A stretch of 64,000 nucleotides of DNA. Origin: Nannocystis sp. Its GTDB lineage: Bacteria; Myxococcota_A; Polyangia; Nannocystales; Nannocystaceae. Position numbers and translations under genes: made by a program. The notes beneath the pieces were generated by a model. It saw nothing but the letters and a program-made list of their open reading frames with translations. It was not told the origin of the DNA and searched no databases. The stretch is from the NCBI GenBank assembly GCA_016712315.1, contig JADJRG010000013.1, positions 2,702,001 to 2,766,000 on the forward strand, written 5' to 3'. Numbering within the stretch: the first letter of the stretch is position 1; each line of letters begins with the position of its first letter. Positions 1 to 8,883 of this stretch are shown here, in pieces.

Positions 1-1178
1 AGGATCCCTGGGCCGGTGCGGACGACGGCGGCGTGGATCGCGGCGTGCACGGCGGCGCCCTTGCGCCGCTCTTCGTTGACGCGGGCGAGCACGTGGACGG
101 AGAAGTCGATGCCGAGGCCGAGGAGGACGCTGACGAAGCCAGAGGTGACGAGGTTGAGGCCGCCGTAGAGGAGGCGCACGCAGCCGAGGGCGAGGATGGT
201 GCCGCCGAAGAGCGGGACGATGGCGAGGATGGTCTGGCGGATCGAGCGGAAGAGGAGGAGGCAGAGGGCGAGGATCCCGAGCGCAGAGGCGGCGCTGGAG
301 ATGAGCAGGCCGCGGGCGAGCACGTCGTTCTCGTCGACGGCGAGGGCGGGGATGCCGGTGAGGCTGGCCGTAAGGCCAGGTGGGGCGTCGGCGAGGACTT
401 CGTCGCGGATCCGGCGGATCTTCTCCACCGCGGGGCGGAACTCGACGACCTCGCCGCTGCTGAATTCTGGAAAAAGGGTGATGACGCGGTGGGCTCCGTC
501 GGCGGTCTGGAGGTAGCCGCGCTCGTCGAGGTCCGGGCGCTTCGTCTGAGGATCTTGGCCGAGGGCGCTGAGATCGGCGGTGCCCGAGAGGTAGCCGCCC
601 AAAAGATCGGCGGCGCTGGCGAGGCCGCGCAGGCCTTCGGCGACCTGCTCGGGGGCGACGGGCTCGCCGCCACCTTCACCCTCGAGGCCGGCTTCGAGCT
701 GATCGGCGATGGCGCCGAACCAGGCGGGTAGGCCTGATTCGAGGAGGAGGGGGAGGTCCGCGCCGGGCGGGAGCTGGCGGGCGAGGTCTTGGAGGGCGCT
801 CGGCTGCTGCAGGAAGATGACCTCGGCGACCTCGTGGACGCCAGGGCGGGCGAGCACGCGGCCTTGCAGCTCGGGGAGCTCGCTGAGGCGGGTGACGAGG
901 CGATCGACGAGCTGGCGCTGGTCCTCAGGGGCGCCGCCGGAGAGGACGAGCACGGGGGCGTCTGGGGTGCCAAAACGCTCGAAGAAGCTGAGCAGGCGGG
1001 CTTGGTAGGGCTCGTCGTCGGCGACGAGGCCGTAGCGTGAGGTGCTGATCCCGAGGCTCGGGATGAGGAGGCCGGCCGCGATGATGAAGGCGAGGGTGAC
1101 GCCGAGGAGGATCCGCGGGTAGCGGAGGGAGAAGGCTGCTAGCGCCCCAAAAGCGCGCTCGTGGAAGGTGCCGGCCAT
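1..1178 (-). CDS. MMPL/RND-family transporter, N-terminal part (runs off left edge)
   Basis: Reading leftwards from an ATG at 1178, an open frame continues without a stop to the window edge, giving about 392 residues. Residues about 15-40 form a first membrane helix, followed by a large extracytoplasmic domain rich in short Leu/Ala helices. A second helical bundle follows, containing GIDFSVHVLARVNEER. That motif is typical of the MMPL/RND superfamily and closely resembles the hopanoid-associated exporter HpnN. Such proteins use the proton gradient to move lipids or hydrophobic molecules across the inner membrane. The C-terminal half lies outside the window. The gene diverges from the small gene at 1419, leaving about 240 bases for two promoters. 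MMPL membership is clear; the hopanoid link is only resemblance, because no hopanoid genes are visible here. Confidence 0.85.
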   Translation of the reverse strand, partial: MAGTFHERAFGALAAFSLRYPRILLGVTLAFIIAAGLLIPSLGISTSRYGLVADDEPYQARLLSFFERFGTPDAPVLVLSGGAPEDQRQLVDRLVTRLSELPELQGRVLARPGVHEVAEVIFLQQPSALQDLARQLPPGADLPLLLESGLPAWFGAIADQLEAGLEGEGGGEPVAPEQVAEGLRGLASAADLLGGYLSGTADLSALGQDPQTKRPDLDERGYLQTADGAHRVITLFPEFSSGEVVEFRPAVEKIRRIRDEVLADAPPGLTASLTGIPALAVDENDVLARGLLISSAASALGILALCLLLFRSIRQTILAIVPLFGGTILALGCVRLLYGGLNLVTSGFVSVLLGLGIDFSVHVLARVNEERRKGAAVHAAIHAAVVRTGPGI

Positions 1179-1418
1179 GGGTGTTCTCTCCGGCGGAGAG
1201 TAGGAGGGGGAGCGGCGCGAGGGCAATCTCTGGGCGAAGTCTGGGGGGTTCGGGCAGGCGGTGGTAGACCCGCGGTGTGGTGTAGATCACCGATCGGGCG
1301 GGGCAGGGCGGGCGATCTCGCGCGCGGGCCGGCCGGGCGAACTCTCCCGTTGACCGCACAGGAGCGGCCGCCTACGGTCGAGCGGGGGCGCCGCCCGGGG
1401 CGCGTGGAGGGTCGAATT

Positions 1419-1931
1419 ATGGCGATTATCGAGGCGTGGTGGGGGAATACGACGTGGACGGACGACTTGCGGTTTCGCGAGCAGCCAGACGGAGTGTGGC
1501 TGTGTTGCGAGGGCGGCGGCCGCGGGTCTTCGGTGATTACGTGGCGCCATTACATCGGGCCCGATCGGATGGCTCAGGACGGGCTGGCGCTGTCGCCGCC
1601 GGCGCTGATGCTCAAAGGGCGGGCGCCGGATGTGCTCACAAAGCTGGTCTTCCGGCTGACGCAGCGGATCTATGTGAATGACATTCCGGCGGGCGCTGGG
1701 TCTATCGATTATCCGATCACGATCACGAAGCTGCCGAACCTGGCGAACTTCGGGCCGTTGGCGTTCCCACCGCTGGCGTTCCGGGCCCGCAAAGGCCAGC
1801 AGCACCGCTTCGAGACCGAGGTGGTGGTGCAGCGGTGGTTCAAAGGGTCGCGCCCTTATAACCCGAACCCGCCGCCCTTCGATTTGGGGGTGCCGCAGTG
1901 GGGGGTGGTGCTGGACCTCAAGATCGCCTGA
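1419..1931 (+). CDS. hypothetical protein, 170 aa
   Basis: I do not recognise this protein. The frame is open far upstream, but the start at 1419 is chosen because GGAGGG lies eight bases before this ATG and the sequence upstream reads as Arg/Gly-rich noise. It begins MAIIEAWWGNTTWTDDL, has no signal peptide or membrane helix, and contains many aromatic and Pro residues, suggesting a compact beta-rich soluble protein. The C-terminal part is Pro/Asn-rich and ends in a short beta strand (VVLDLKIA). It stands alone: it diverges from the MMPL transporter and converges on the MscS gene, whose stop is six bases away. No function is inferred. Confidence 0.7.
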   Translation: MAIIEAWWGNTTWTDDLRFREQPDGVWLCCEGGGRGSSVITWRHYIGPDRMAQDGLALSPPALMLKGRAPDVLTKLVFRLTQRIYVNDIPAGAGSIDYPITITKLPNLANFGPLAFPPLAFRARKGQQHRFETEVVVQRWFKGSRPYNPNPPPFDLGVPQWGVVLDLKIA

Positions 1932-1937
1932 GGCGCC

Positions 1938-3182
1938 TCAGGAGGGGCCCGAGGGCTGCCCGTGTGGAGCCGGCGCCGGCGGGGCGGGGCGGGGGCGGGC
2001 GGCTAGCAGCTCGCGGGCGCGGGCGTCGAGCCGCTCGCGCTCGGCTTCGTCGCTCTTGTCTAAATAAATCGAGCGGCTGGGGAAGGCGACACAGACGCCG
2101 ATCTCGCCGAGGGACTCCATGATCGCGAGGTTGATCTCGCCGCGGATCGTCAAAAACTCGGCCCACTTGGTGGTGGTCGTAAAATAGTAGATGAGGATGT
2201 TGAGCGAGGAGTCACCGAAGTCGGTGAACTTGACCATGATGAGCTCTTGGTCGACCTGCGGGTGCTTCTTGAGGATCTCTTCGATCCGCGCGACGGACTC
2301 GCGCATCATCGCGGGGGTGGTCGCGTAGGTGACGCCGAGGGTGAAGAAGACGCGGCGCATAGGCATGCGCGAGAGGTTCTCGACGACGTCGTTGGCGAGC
2401 GCGCTGTTGGGGACCGAGACGACGGTCTTGGCGAAGGTGCGCACGCGGGTGCTGCGCATGCCGATCTCCTCGACGACGCCCTCGAGGGTGGAGGTCTTGA
2501 TCCAGTGGCCGATCTCAAAGGGGTGATCGGTGAGGATCATGAGGGCGCCGAACCAGTTGGCGAGGGTGTCTTTGGCGGCGAGCGCGAAGGCGAGGCCGCC
2601 GACGCCGAGGCCGGCGACGATCCCGGAGACGTCGAAGCCGAGCTCGCGCAGGATCAAGACCAATAAGAGGATGATGACGGTCATACGCGCGATCTGGCCG
2701 ATCAGCGGGACGAGGCTGTCGTCGAGCTGTGAGCCGGTCTCGCGGGCGCGCCGGGCGAAGAGCTCGGTGAGCTTGTGGGCGGCGCGCAGGAAGACCCAGC
2801 CGAGGCAGGAGACGGCGGCGATCCGGTAGAGGGACCAGAGCGGGTCCTGGACGGCGGTCGGCAAGACCAGCCAGCGGGAGGCGACGAAGACGCCGGTGAG
2901 CGCGATGAGGTAGCTGAAGGGCGCGTCGATCGCGTCGACGATGATGTCGTCGATCGGGGTGCGGGTGCGGGCGCTGACGCGGCGCAAGGCGCCCATGAGG
3001 CGGCGCTTGAGCAGGCGGTGGAGGGCGAGCGCGGCGGCGAGGGTGAGCAGGAGCGCGAGGCCGCGCCAGAGCTCGTTGCCGAAGATCCCTCGGTCGAGCC
3101 ACGGGACCTGGTCGATGAGCCAGTCACCGACGCGGGCGATCGCCTGGTGCTCGCGCTCCGATTGTTGGGGCGCGCCGATCAC
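1938..3182 (-). CDS. MscS-family mechanosensitive ion channel, 414 aa
   Basis: This is a small-conductance mechanosensitive channel of the inner membrane that releases solutes when membrane tension rises. About four N-terminal helices (residues 35-190) precede the pore helix, which has the usual Gly/Ala packing (GLGVGGLAFALAAKDTLAN). The MscS beta domain follows (GHWIKTSTLEGVVEEIG, then TVVSVPNSALAND), then an alpha/beta cytoplasmic domain and a Pro/Ala-rich tail. The extra N-terminal helices make it longer than E. coli MscS and more like YnaI/YbdG. Its GTG start overlaps the stop of the upstream VWA gene as GTGA, so the two are probably translationally coupled. Confidence 0.92.
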   Translation of the reverse strand: MIGAPQQSEREHQAIARVGDWLIDQVPWLDRGIFGNELWRGLALLLTLAAALALHRLLKRRLMGALRRVSARTRTPIDDIIVDAIDAPFSYLIALTGVFVASRWLVLPTAVQDPLWSLYRIAAVSCLGWVFLRAAHKLTELFARRARETGSQLDDSLVPLIGQIARMTVIILLLVLILRELGFDVSGIVAGLGVGGLAFALAAKDTLANWFGALMILTDHPFEIGHWIKTSTLEGVVEEIGMRSTRVRTFAKTVVSVPNSALANDVVENLSRMPMRRVFFTLGVTYATTPAMMRESVARIEEILKKHPQVDQELIMVKFTDFGDSSLNILIYYFTTTTKWAEFLTIRGEINLAIMESLGEIGVCVAFPSRSIYLDKSDEAERERLDARARELLAARPRPAPPAPAPHGQPSGPS

Positions 3183-4279
3183 TTGCCGACGCTAGCGCTG
3201 GCGCTGGCGCTCGCCTTGCCGCTCGACTTGCCCTTGCTGGGGGTCGTCGACTTGCCAGGATCGAGCTTGAACTTGGGCGCGCGGTTGGGGTCACACTCCG
3301 GCGGCGGGCCGAAGCCAGCGGCGCTGAAGCCGTACTCGAGCGAGCCCTTGCCCTTGGGATCCTCGCTCTTGGCGACGATCTCGACGGCGTGGTCGCCCTT
3401 GCGCGCGGGCGTGCAGTACGAGAGCAGGTAGAAGCGGCGCATGTGCGCCTCGATCCGCTTGGCGACGGTCTCGAAGGCGGCCTTGACGCTGGCGTCGTCC
3501 TTGGCGAGCTCGGTGCCGTCGCGGCCGATGTCGCTGAGCTTGGCCTTCTCGATCTCGGCGCCGACGCCGATCGCGAAGAGGTCGTAGTTGGCATAATCCT
3601 CCTTGGCGAGCTCGGCCTTCATCTCGTCGCGGGTGTAGCGCGCGGCGCGGTCAGAGCCGTCGGAGAAGACGACGAGGGTGCCGAACTTGAGCGGCTTGTC
3701 CTCCTTGGCGAGGGCGACCTTGAGCTCGCGGATCCCGAGGATGACGGCGCCGTGGAGGTTGGTCGACGGGTCCTTGGCCTTGTAGGTGCGCAGCGACTCG
3801 ACGCCGCCGGCGACGCGGCCGCTGTCGGTGCTGAAGGGGACGACCGGGTGGAGCTTCTCGTCGCCGTCGAAGGCGTAGACGGCGACCTTTTGGGTCTTGC
3901 CGACCGTCTCGGTGAACTGCTGGGCGGCGTCGACGAGGCGGTCGAGCTCGCCGGACTCGGTGACGCTGCCGGACATGTCGAGGAGGAGCAGCGTGTACAT
4001 GACAGCGGCCACCTCGGGGTTCTGGATGGTCTGCTTGGACTCGAAGACCGAGACGAGCTGGCCGTCCTCGTAGATCTCGAAGTCGTCCGCCTCGAGGCCA
4101 GCGACCGGCTCGTCGCCCTTCTCGACGGTGAAGAAGACCCAGACGTTGTTGGGCTTGTCCGAGGCGGCGTTGATCAGGGTGACGTTGAGCGACGCGCAGG
4201 CGGAGAGGCCGAAGAGGGCCGCTCCGGCGGCGAGCAGGCGGCCGAAGTTGCGCAGGGGGCGGAGCTTTCGCGGTTGCAC
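3179..4279 (-). CDS. von Willebrand factor A (VWA) domain lipoprotein, 366 aa
   Basis: The start is placed at a GTG at 4279, which gives a proper lipoprotein signal: basic start, hydrophobic stretch, then FGLSACAS with the acylated Cys. A short beta domain (DDFEIYEDGQLVSVFES) leads into a VWA domain. The metal-binding MIDAS residues are visible as LLLDMSGSV (DxSxS), then STNLHGAV and VVFSDGSD. The C-terminal tail is Pro/Lys/Ser-rich and ends in an alternating Ser-Ala run. VWA lipoproteins bind other proteins at the envelope surface through a metal ion. It is coupled to the MscS gene by a four-base overlap, so both are probably made together, although no functional link is established. The reading frame extends further upstream but that part reads as antisense noise of the gene at 4409. 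Confidence 0.88.
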   Translation of the reverse strand: MQPRKLRPLRNFGRLLAAGAALFGLSACASLNVTLINAASDKPNNVWVFFTVEKGDEPVAGLEADDFEIYEDGQLVSVFESKQTIQNPEVAAVMYTLLLLDMSGSVTESGELDRLVDAAQQFTETVGKTQKVAVYAFDGDEKLHPVVPFSTDSGRVAGGVESLRTYKAKDPSTNLHGAVILGIRELKVALAKEDKPLKFGTLVVFSDGSDRAARYTRDEMKAELAKEDYANYDLFAIGVGAEIEKAKLSDIGRDGTELAKDDASVKAAFETVAKRIEAHMRRFYLLSYCTPARKGDHAVEIVAKSEDPKGKGSLEYGFSAAGFGPPPECDPNRAPKFKLDPGKSTTPSKGKSSGKASASASASVGK

Positions 4280-4408
4280 AGGCGGATTACCCCAGCGTCG
4301 GCGGCGCTTGTCAAACGCGGGCAGGCGCGATCGGGCAGGCGCGGGCGCTGTCGCGCGCGGCCGTTGCACGAGCCGGCGAGCGGGCGTACCCTGACGGTCC
4401 GAGGCTCC

Positions 4409-5134
4409 ATGGTAGGCATCCGACGCGCGCTCGCCCTCCTCCTCCTTTCTTTTTACTTCTGGCAGTTCCTGATCACGGCGCTGCTCGGCCCCGAAGAGCT
4501 GCTCCCAGCCTTCATCGGGCTGACGATCTGCTACGGGCTCGCGTTCGTGGGGATCGCCGCGGAGTGGTTCTGGGCGCGCTGGTTCGCGATCGGGATCGGC
4601 CACTTCGGCAGCTTGTTCTTGATCAGCCTGCTGCAGGTGGGCTTCGAGCCGACGATCGCGGTGCTGGGGCTGTCGCACGTGGCGGTGGCGCTCTTCTTGG
4701 CGGGTGAGGGCATGGCGGCCCGCTACGAGCGCTCCGAGGCGACTGCCGAGCGCTGGAACTTCCAAGAGGAGTCGCTGGTGCAGATGCGCCGCGCCGTGAA
4801 GTCGGCGGGCATGTCGCTGCCGCTGCTGATCTTGTACACGCTCGGGCCTCAACCCGACGCGAGCGAGCTGGTGGCGCTGGGCCTCGGCGTGGGCGGGCTC
4901 TTCGGGCTGCTCCGCGGCCGCACCTGGGGGCTGTTCGCGCTCGGCGGCGCTGGCTTGATGGCGCTGGCGCACGGCCTCGGGCTGCTCGGCGCGCCTTCGC
5001 TGGGCTACTTCTCGCTCGACCCGGCAGGCTCGATGATCCTCGCGGGCACGGCGTTCCCGCTGCTGGCGGGGGCGCTGGCGCTGATCCCGCTCAGCTTCGT
5101 GCCGGCGATGATCCGCTTCGTCCGGCGCAGCTAG
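4409..5134 (+). CDS. polytopic membrane protein, 241 aa
   Basis: This is a hydrophobic protein with roughly seven membrane helices (MVGIRRALALLLLSFYFWQF at the start, then LLPAFIGLTICYGLAFVGIA and others) and an amphipathic loop at about residues 105-130. I do not recognise a family. The ATG at 4409 starts directly with a basic residue and the first helix, whereas the longer frame upstream is an antisense shadow of the VWA gene. It diverges from the VWA gene over about 130 bases. A hairpin with a T tract lies 25 bases after the stop, so it is probably transcribed alone. Confidence 0.75.
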   Translation: MVGIRRALALLLLSFYFWQFLITALLGPEELLPAFIGLTICYGLAFVGIAAEWFWARWFAIGIGHFGSLFLISLLQVGFEPTIAVLGLSHVAVALFLAGEGMAARYERSEATAERWNFQEESLVQMRRAVKSAGMSLPLLILYTLGPQPDASELVALGLGVGGLFGLLRGRTWGLFALGGAGLMALAHGLGLLGAPSLGYFSLDPAGSMILAGTAFPLLAGALALIPLSFVPAMIRFVRRS

Positions 5135-5158
5135 CGGCGTAGGGAGCACGAACAACGC

Positions 5159-5200
5159 CGGAGCCGGGGGCCGCGCACGCGCCCTCGGCTTCGTCTTTTT
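5159..5200 (+). terminator. intrinsic terminator after the membrane protein gene
   Basis: CGGAGCCGGGGGC at 5159-5171 pairs with GCCCTCGGCTTCG at 5181-5193, with two positions as G-U wobbles in RNA, around a nine-base loop. TCTTTTT follows at once. It lies 25 bases past the stop at 5134 and before the start at 5251. Confidence 0.75.
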
Positions 5201-5250
5201 GGGGGGCCATCGAGCTGCTCCGCGGGCCGGGTTTGCGGTACAAGGCGGCG

Positions 5251-6510
5251 ATGCGCGCCTCGCACCGCCTCTCACCGCTGATCGCCTCCGCGGGGCTCTT
5301 GTTGTTCGCTGCGCGGGCCTCAGCGGCGGATGAGGTGGAGCTCCACTTGATCACGATGGGGCCGGCGGACCACTTGTATACGTCCGGGGGGCACGCGGCG
5401 CTGATGGTGGCGGCGCTGCGCGACGGGCAGCCGGACCCGACGCAGACGACGATCTACAACTTCGGCGACGCGGACTATGACGACCCCTCGCTGAAGTGGC
5501 GCTTCCTCCGCGGCGACGCGCAGCTGCGGCTGACGATGATCGGCACGCTGCAAGATGTGGTGAACGACTACGGGATCCGCCAAGGGCGCGAGGTGTGGCG
5601 GCAACGCCTGAACCTGACGCCGGCGCAGGCGCGAGCGGCGGCGGCGCGGCTGGCGACGCTGGCGCTGGAGGAGAACCGCTACTACCGCCACCACTACCAC
5701 GAGGCGACTTGTACGACGAAGATCCGCGACCTGCTGGATGAGGTGACCGAGGGGGCGCTGACGCGCGCGCTCGCGGGGCAGCCGGCGCCGCTGAAGAGCG
5801 CGCGAGACTACCAGCCGATCATCTGGGCGAAGCACCATTGGGTGGCGATCGGCGGCGACCTGTTTATGGGGCGGCGGCACGATCTGGAGCGCGACAAGCT
5901 GTGGTGGCTGGTCGACGTGCCGCAGATGCGTGAGTACTTGCAAGAGGTGATGGTGCCGGCGGAGGGCGGGGCGACGGCGCCGCTGGCCGAGCCGCCGACG
6001 CCGCTGATCGAGCTCGTGGGGGCGAAGACGACGTCGCTGCCGTCGATCATGACGCCGCTGGTGGCGACGCTGTGGGCGCTGCTGCTGGGGCTCGGGGCGC
6101 GCCGAGCTGCGCGTCGCCTGCCTGAAGAGACGTCCTCGGCGGGGCTGTGGTTGATGATCGCGGGGTCGATCTCAGGGGTGATCGGCGCTGTGATCGCGCT
6201 GCTGATGATCTTCTCGACGATGCCGGAGCTGCGCGAGAACGAGAACGCGCTGCTGTTCCCAGCGACAGATCTGCTGCTGGTGGGGATCGGGGCGCGGCTC
6301 CGGCGTGGGCCGCTGCCGGCGGGCTGGTGGCGTTTTCTGGCGATCTACGGGTGGGGGCGCGTGGGCGTGACGGCGCTGGTGATCGGGCTGCACGCGGCGG
6401 GGATCTTCTTCCAACGGCCTCGGCTGTGGATCGCGCTCAGCGGGCTCTTCGCGGGGTGCTTGGTGGCGCTGGCGCGGCGGGCCAGGGCAGGCGCTCAGAA
6501 GAGCGTGTAG
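5251..6510 (+). CDS. DUF4105 (Lnb N-terminal periplasmic-like) membrane protein, 419 aa
   Basis: A signal peptide (residues 1-25, ending AARASA) precedes a periplasmic domain of about 200 residues. That domain has the features of the DUF4105/Lnb-N family: TSGGHAALMV, YNFGDADYD, RFLRGDAQL and a Tyr/His-rich YYRHHYHEATCTTKIRDLL. In this family the conserved His and Cys suggest a papain-like thiol fold, though the reaction is unknown. Four or five membrane helices follow at about residues 265-415. The ATG at 5251 is preferred over an upstream TTG because it fits the signal peptide and has AAGGCGG just before it. It converges on the DUF5989 gene and overlaps its end by 16 bases. Confidence 0.82.
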   Translation: MRASHRLSPLIASAGLLLFAARASAADEVELHLITMGPADHLYTSGGHAALMVAALRDGQPDPTQTTIYNFGDADYDDPSLKWRFLRGDAQLRLTMIGTLQDVVNDYGIRQGREVWRQRLNLTPAQARAAAARLATLALEENRYYRHHYHEATCTTKIRDLLDEVTEGALTRALAGQPAPLKSARDYQPIIWAKHHWVAIGGDLFMGRRHDLERDKLWWLVDVPQMREYLQEVMVPAEGGATAPLAEPPTPLIELVGAKTTSLPSIMTPLVATLWALLLGLGARRAARRLPEETSSAGLWLMIAGSISGVIGAVIALLMIFSTMPELRENENALLFPATDLLLVGIGARLRRGPLPAGWWRFLAIYGWGRVGVTALVIGLHAAGIFFQRPRLWIALSGLFAGCLVALARRARAGAQKSV

Positions 6511-6698
6511 ACGAAGGGGGTGACGTAGGCGAGGCCGCCGGTGAGCAGGAGCAGGACGCCGGCGAGGAGGAGGACGAGCAGGAGCGGGGCGAGGATGAAG
6601 CGGGTCGGGTGGAGGAAGTGGGCGCAGAGGCGGAGCAGGGTGCGCAGCCGGGCGCCGAGGCGGCGGTGGAGCGGCGGTGGAGCTGGCCTTTGGGTCAT
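6495..6698 (-). CDS. DUF5989-family small membrane protein, 67 aa
   Basis: This short protein has a basic N-terminus, one hydrophobic segment (FILAPLLLVLLLAGVLLLL) and a C-terminus ending TPFVYTLF. That ending matches the DUF5989 signature, in which a single helix is followed by a conserved PFIYTLF-like end. DUF5989 proteins are usually encoded beside NodU/CmcH-type carbamoyltransferases and SGNH hydrolases, and both occur upstream on this strand. It is therefore taken as the last gene of the cassette, about 100 bases after the previous stop. Its own function is unknown. The last 16 bases overlap the convergent DUF4105 gene. Confidence 0.75.
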   Translation of the reverse strand: MTQRPAPPPLHRRLGARLRTLLRLCAHFLHPTRFILAPLLLVLLLAGVLLLLTGGLAYVTPFVYTLF

Positions 6699-6800
6699 GT
6701 CACGAGCTCCCGACGCCCCACGAGCCGGCGCGGGCGACGTTGTGCGCCGTCTGTTCGCCGCGCATGGTGCCCAGCAGGATCGGCGGGGCGGCGCGGCGGG

Positions 6801-7730
6801 TCAACCGCCCGAGCTCGAGGGCTCGGGGATGAGCACGCCGAAGCCCCCAGCGTCGGAGCGGTGGAGGCCGTCGCTGTAGCCGCTGAAGCTGGGGCGGTGG
6901 GGCGTGAGCGGGGCGGCCTCTAGGTGCGGGGCGTCGATGGGGGCGTGCATGACGCTGAAGCCGTCGTTGTGGCGATCAAAGAGCCAGGCCTCGAGGTCCG
7001 GCGCGAGGGCGTTCGCCTTGGGATCGGTGATCACGACGAGGGTTCGCACGCCGTGCTGCCTCATCATGCCGGGGCCCGGCAGGGCGGACTCGTCGAGGTA
7101 GTAGCGGTTGTCAAAGTCCGTAGGGACGGGCGCGCGGCCGAGCAGGCGGGTGCGGTCGCACAGCCACAGCGCTGGGGCGTCTGGGGTGAGGTCGGCGCGC
7201 CTTCGCTGGAAGACCGGGGCGTAACGGAGCAGCGCGGCGAGGGTCTGTTCGGGTTTGAGCAGGCCGCGACCGTGGGGCCAGTTGTCAAAGGTGCACACCG
7301 GCTGGCCGCCCATGTCGGCGAGCCAGGCGCCGTAAGCGACGCTGCGAGGGCCGTCGAGGTCGATGATGGCGAGGGTGCCAGGGGCGAGCCACTCAGGGGT
7401 GTCGAGGATCGGGTCGCGGCGGTCGGGGGCGAGGCGTTGGTCGATCTCGTGCAGCGCGGGGTCGCCGCTGGGGGCGCGCGCGTGGGTGCACTCGAGGGCA
7501 GAGAAGAGGGTGGGGGCGTGGAAGGGCAGCCAGGGGCTGGCAGAGTGAGGGCCACAGGCGTCGTAGAGGGCGTCGGGGGCGAGGAAATTCATCCAGGTGT
7601 CGCCGCCGAGGGCGTCCGGGGCGCGGGCATCGCCGACCACCCAGGCGCCTCCTGTGGGCGGCGAGAAGAAGGAGCGCAGGGGAGCCAGGCGCCCGAGCCG
7701 CTCAAGGAGCTTCGATAAGGGTGGCCACAT
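6801..7730 (-). CDS. hypothetical protein of the carbamoyltransferase cassette, 309 aa
   Basis: I do not recognise this family. The ATG at 7730 (MWPPLSKLLERLGRL) is chosen because it overlaps the end of the ATP-grasp gene by 29 bases; the longer frame is Arg/Cys-rich noise. The protein is soluble, with no signal or membrane helix. It shows alternating strands and helices (GTLAIIDLDGPRSVAYGAWL, HGVRTLVVITD), suggesting an alpha/beta fold, and a Pro/His-rich C-terminus. The sequence CTFDNWPHG may form part of a site, but no catalytic motif can be named. Its position just after the ATP-grasp gene suggests it acts with that enzyme. Confidence 0.7.
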   Translation of the reverse strand: MWPPLSKLLERLGRLAPLRSFFSPPTGGAWVVGDARAPDALGGDTWMNFLAPDALYDACGPHSASPWLPFHAPTLFSALECTHARAPSGDPALHEIDQRLAPDRRDPILDTPEWLAPGTLAIIDLDGPRSVAYGAWLADMGGQPVCTFDNWPHGRGLLKPEQTLAALLRYAPVFQRRRADLTPDAPALWLCDRTRLLGRAPVPTDFDNRYYLDESALPGPGMMRQHGVRTLVVITDPKANALAPDLEAWLFDRHNDGFSVMHAPIDAPHLEAAPLTPHRPSFSGYSDGLHRSDAGGFGVLIPEPSSSGG

Positions 7731-8883
7731 GCAGCGCCTCGTGGGTGAGCAGCGGTTGCGGGGCGGCGCGGCTGTAATAGCCGGCAAAGCGCCCGTTGAC
7801 GACGTAGGGGCCGACCGCGGCGTAGCGGGGGCCGCCAGAGAAGGCGGTGGGTTCGTGGACGAAGCGGCGCTGGACCAACCACCCTTGGGGTTTGTTGGCC
7901 GCCTCGCTGAGCAATTTCGCCCAGTCTTCGGGTTTCATAATTGCTCCGATATAGACGGAGTCGCCCATGCGGCCGAAGCTCTGCTTGAGCACCCAACGGT
8001 CAGGGTGGTCGCGCAGCTCGGGGAGGTGCTCCTCGGGGGCGAAGGCGCGGGTGTGGGGGGTGTGGCGGCGGATGAAGGCGAGATCGTCGGCCTCTAGGAG
8101 CTCGGGCCAGAGGGCGTAGAGGCGCTTGGACTGGCGGATGAGGGCGCTGATCGGGTTGAGCATGGGCAGGCGATCGCCGCGCTCTAGCCATAGATCGAGG
8201 TTGGGGAGCCGAGGCAGCCACTCGCCAGGGTAGTAGCGGAACGCCGCGTCGACGCGGCCGCCGTGGACGGTGAAGTGGCGCCAGCCGCGGGTGAGGTGGG
8301 CCGGCGAGCCGCGGACGGCGCTGTGGCCGGCCTGCGTGAGCCAATCTTCGATGATGTGGCAGTGTTGAAGGTCCTCCGAGTAGCCGGTGGCGAAGAGCAT
8401 GGCGACGCGGCGGTACGGGGCGAAGGCGTCGGTGACGGCGCGGCGGAGCAGGTTGGGTAGGGTGTAGCCGGGGACGCGGAGCTGGTCAGCGATCCCGACG
8501 GCCTCGTTGAAGCCGCCCGGGACGTCTTCGTTGAACTCGGGGACCATCCAACCGTCGGGGGTGGGGTGGAGGTCGTAGCGGGCGAGCTGGAGGGGGACCT
8601 CGGCGGCGCGGCGCAGGAGCGGGTAGAGGACCGGGGGGATGTCGAGCTGGGCGAGCAGGTGCGGAGCGGCGGCGACCCGGCGGGCGGCGACGTCGATGAC
8701 CCGCGAGAGGCGCTCGGCGATCGCGACGACCTCGGCGTGCTCGCTGGGGCTGAGGACGATGGCCTCAGGCGGCAGGGTGTGGCGGCCGGCGACGTAGATG
8801 TCCCACTTGTGGTAACGCCAGCGGACTTGATGGAGGAGCGCGTCCCAGTCGCCGCGTGTGTAGGGGAGATCGATGGCTCTCAT
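7702..8883 (-). CDS. glutathionylspermidine-synthase-like circularly permuted ATP-grasp protein, 393 aa
   Basis: The protein resembles the ATP-grasp part of glutathionylspermidine synthase and its YgiC/YjfC relatives, which form amide bonds from ATP, a carboxylate and an amine. VPEFNEDVPGGFNEA carries acidic residues likely to bind Mg-ATP. WVLKQSFGRMGDSVYIG supplies the Lys and Gly-rich loop for nucleotide binding, and WLVQRRFVHEP with GPYVVNGRFAGYYSR forms the C-terminal part of the site. The start at 8883 overlaps the previous stop as ATGA. The longer upstream frame is antisense to the membrane-protein gene. The substrate is unknown; peptide-polyamine ligation is one possibility but is not shown by the sequence. 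Confidence 0.78.
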   Translation of the reverse strand: MRAIDLPYTRGDWDALLHQVRWRYHKWDIYVAGRHTLPPEAIVLSPSEHAEVVAIAERLSRVIDVAARRVAAAPHLLAQLDIPPVLYPLLRRAAEVPLQLARYDLHPTPDGWMVPEFNEDVPGGFNEAVGIADQLRVPGYTLPNLLRRAVTDAFAPYRRVAMLFATGYSEDLQHCHIIEDWLTQAGHSAVRGSPAHLTRGWRHFTVHGGRVDAAFRYYPGEWLPRLPNLDLWLERGDRLPMLNPISALIRQSKRLYALWPELLEADDLAFIRRHTPHTRAFAPEEHLPELRDHPDRWVLKQSFGRMGDSVYIGAIMKPEDWAKLLSEAANKPQGWLVQRRFVHEPTAFSGGPRYAAVGPYVVNGRFAGYYSRAAPQPLLTHEALHVATLIEAP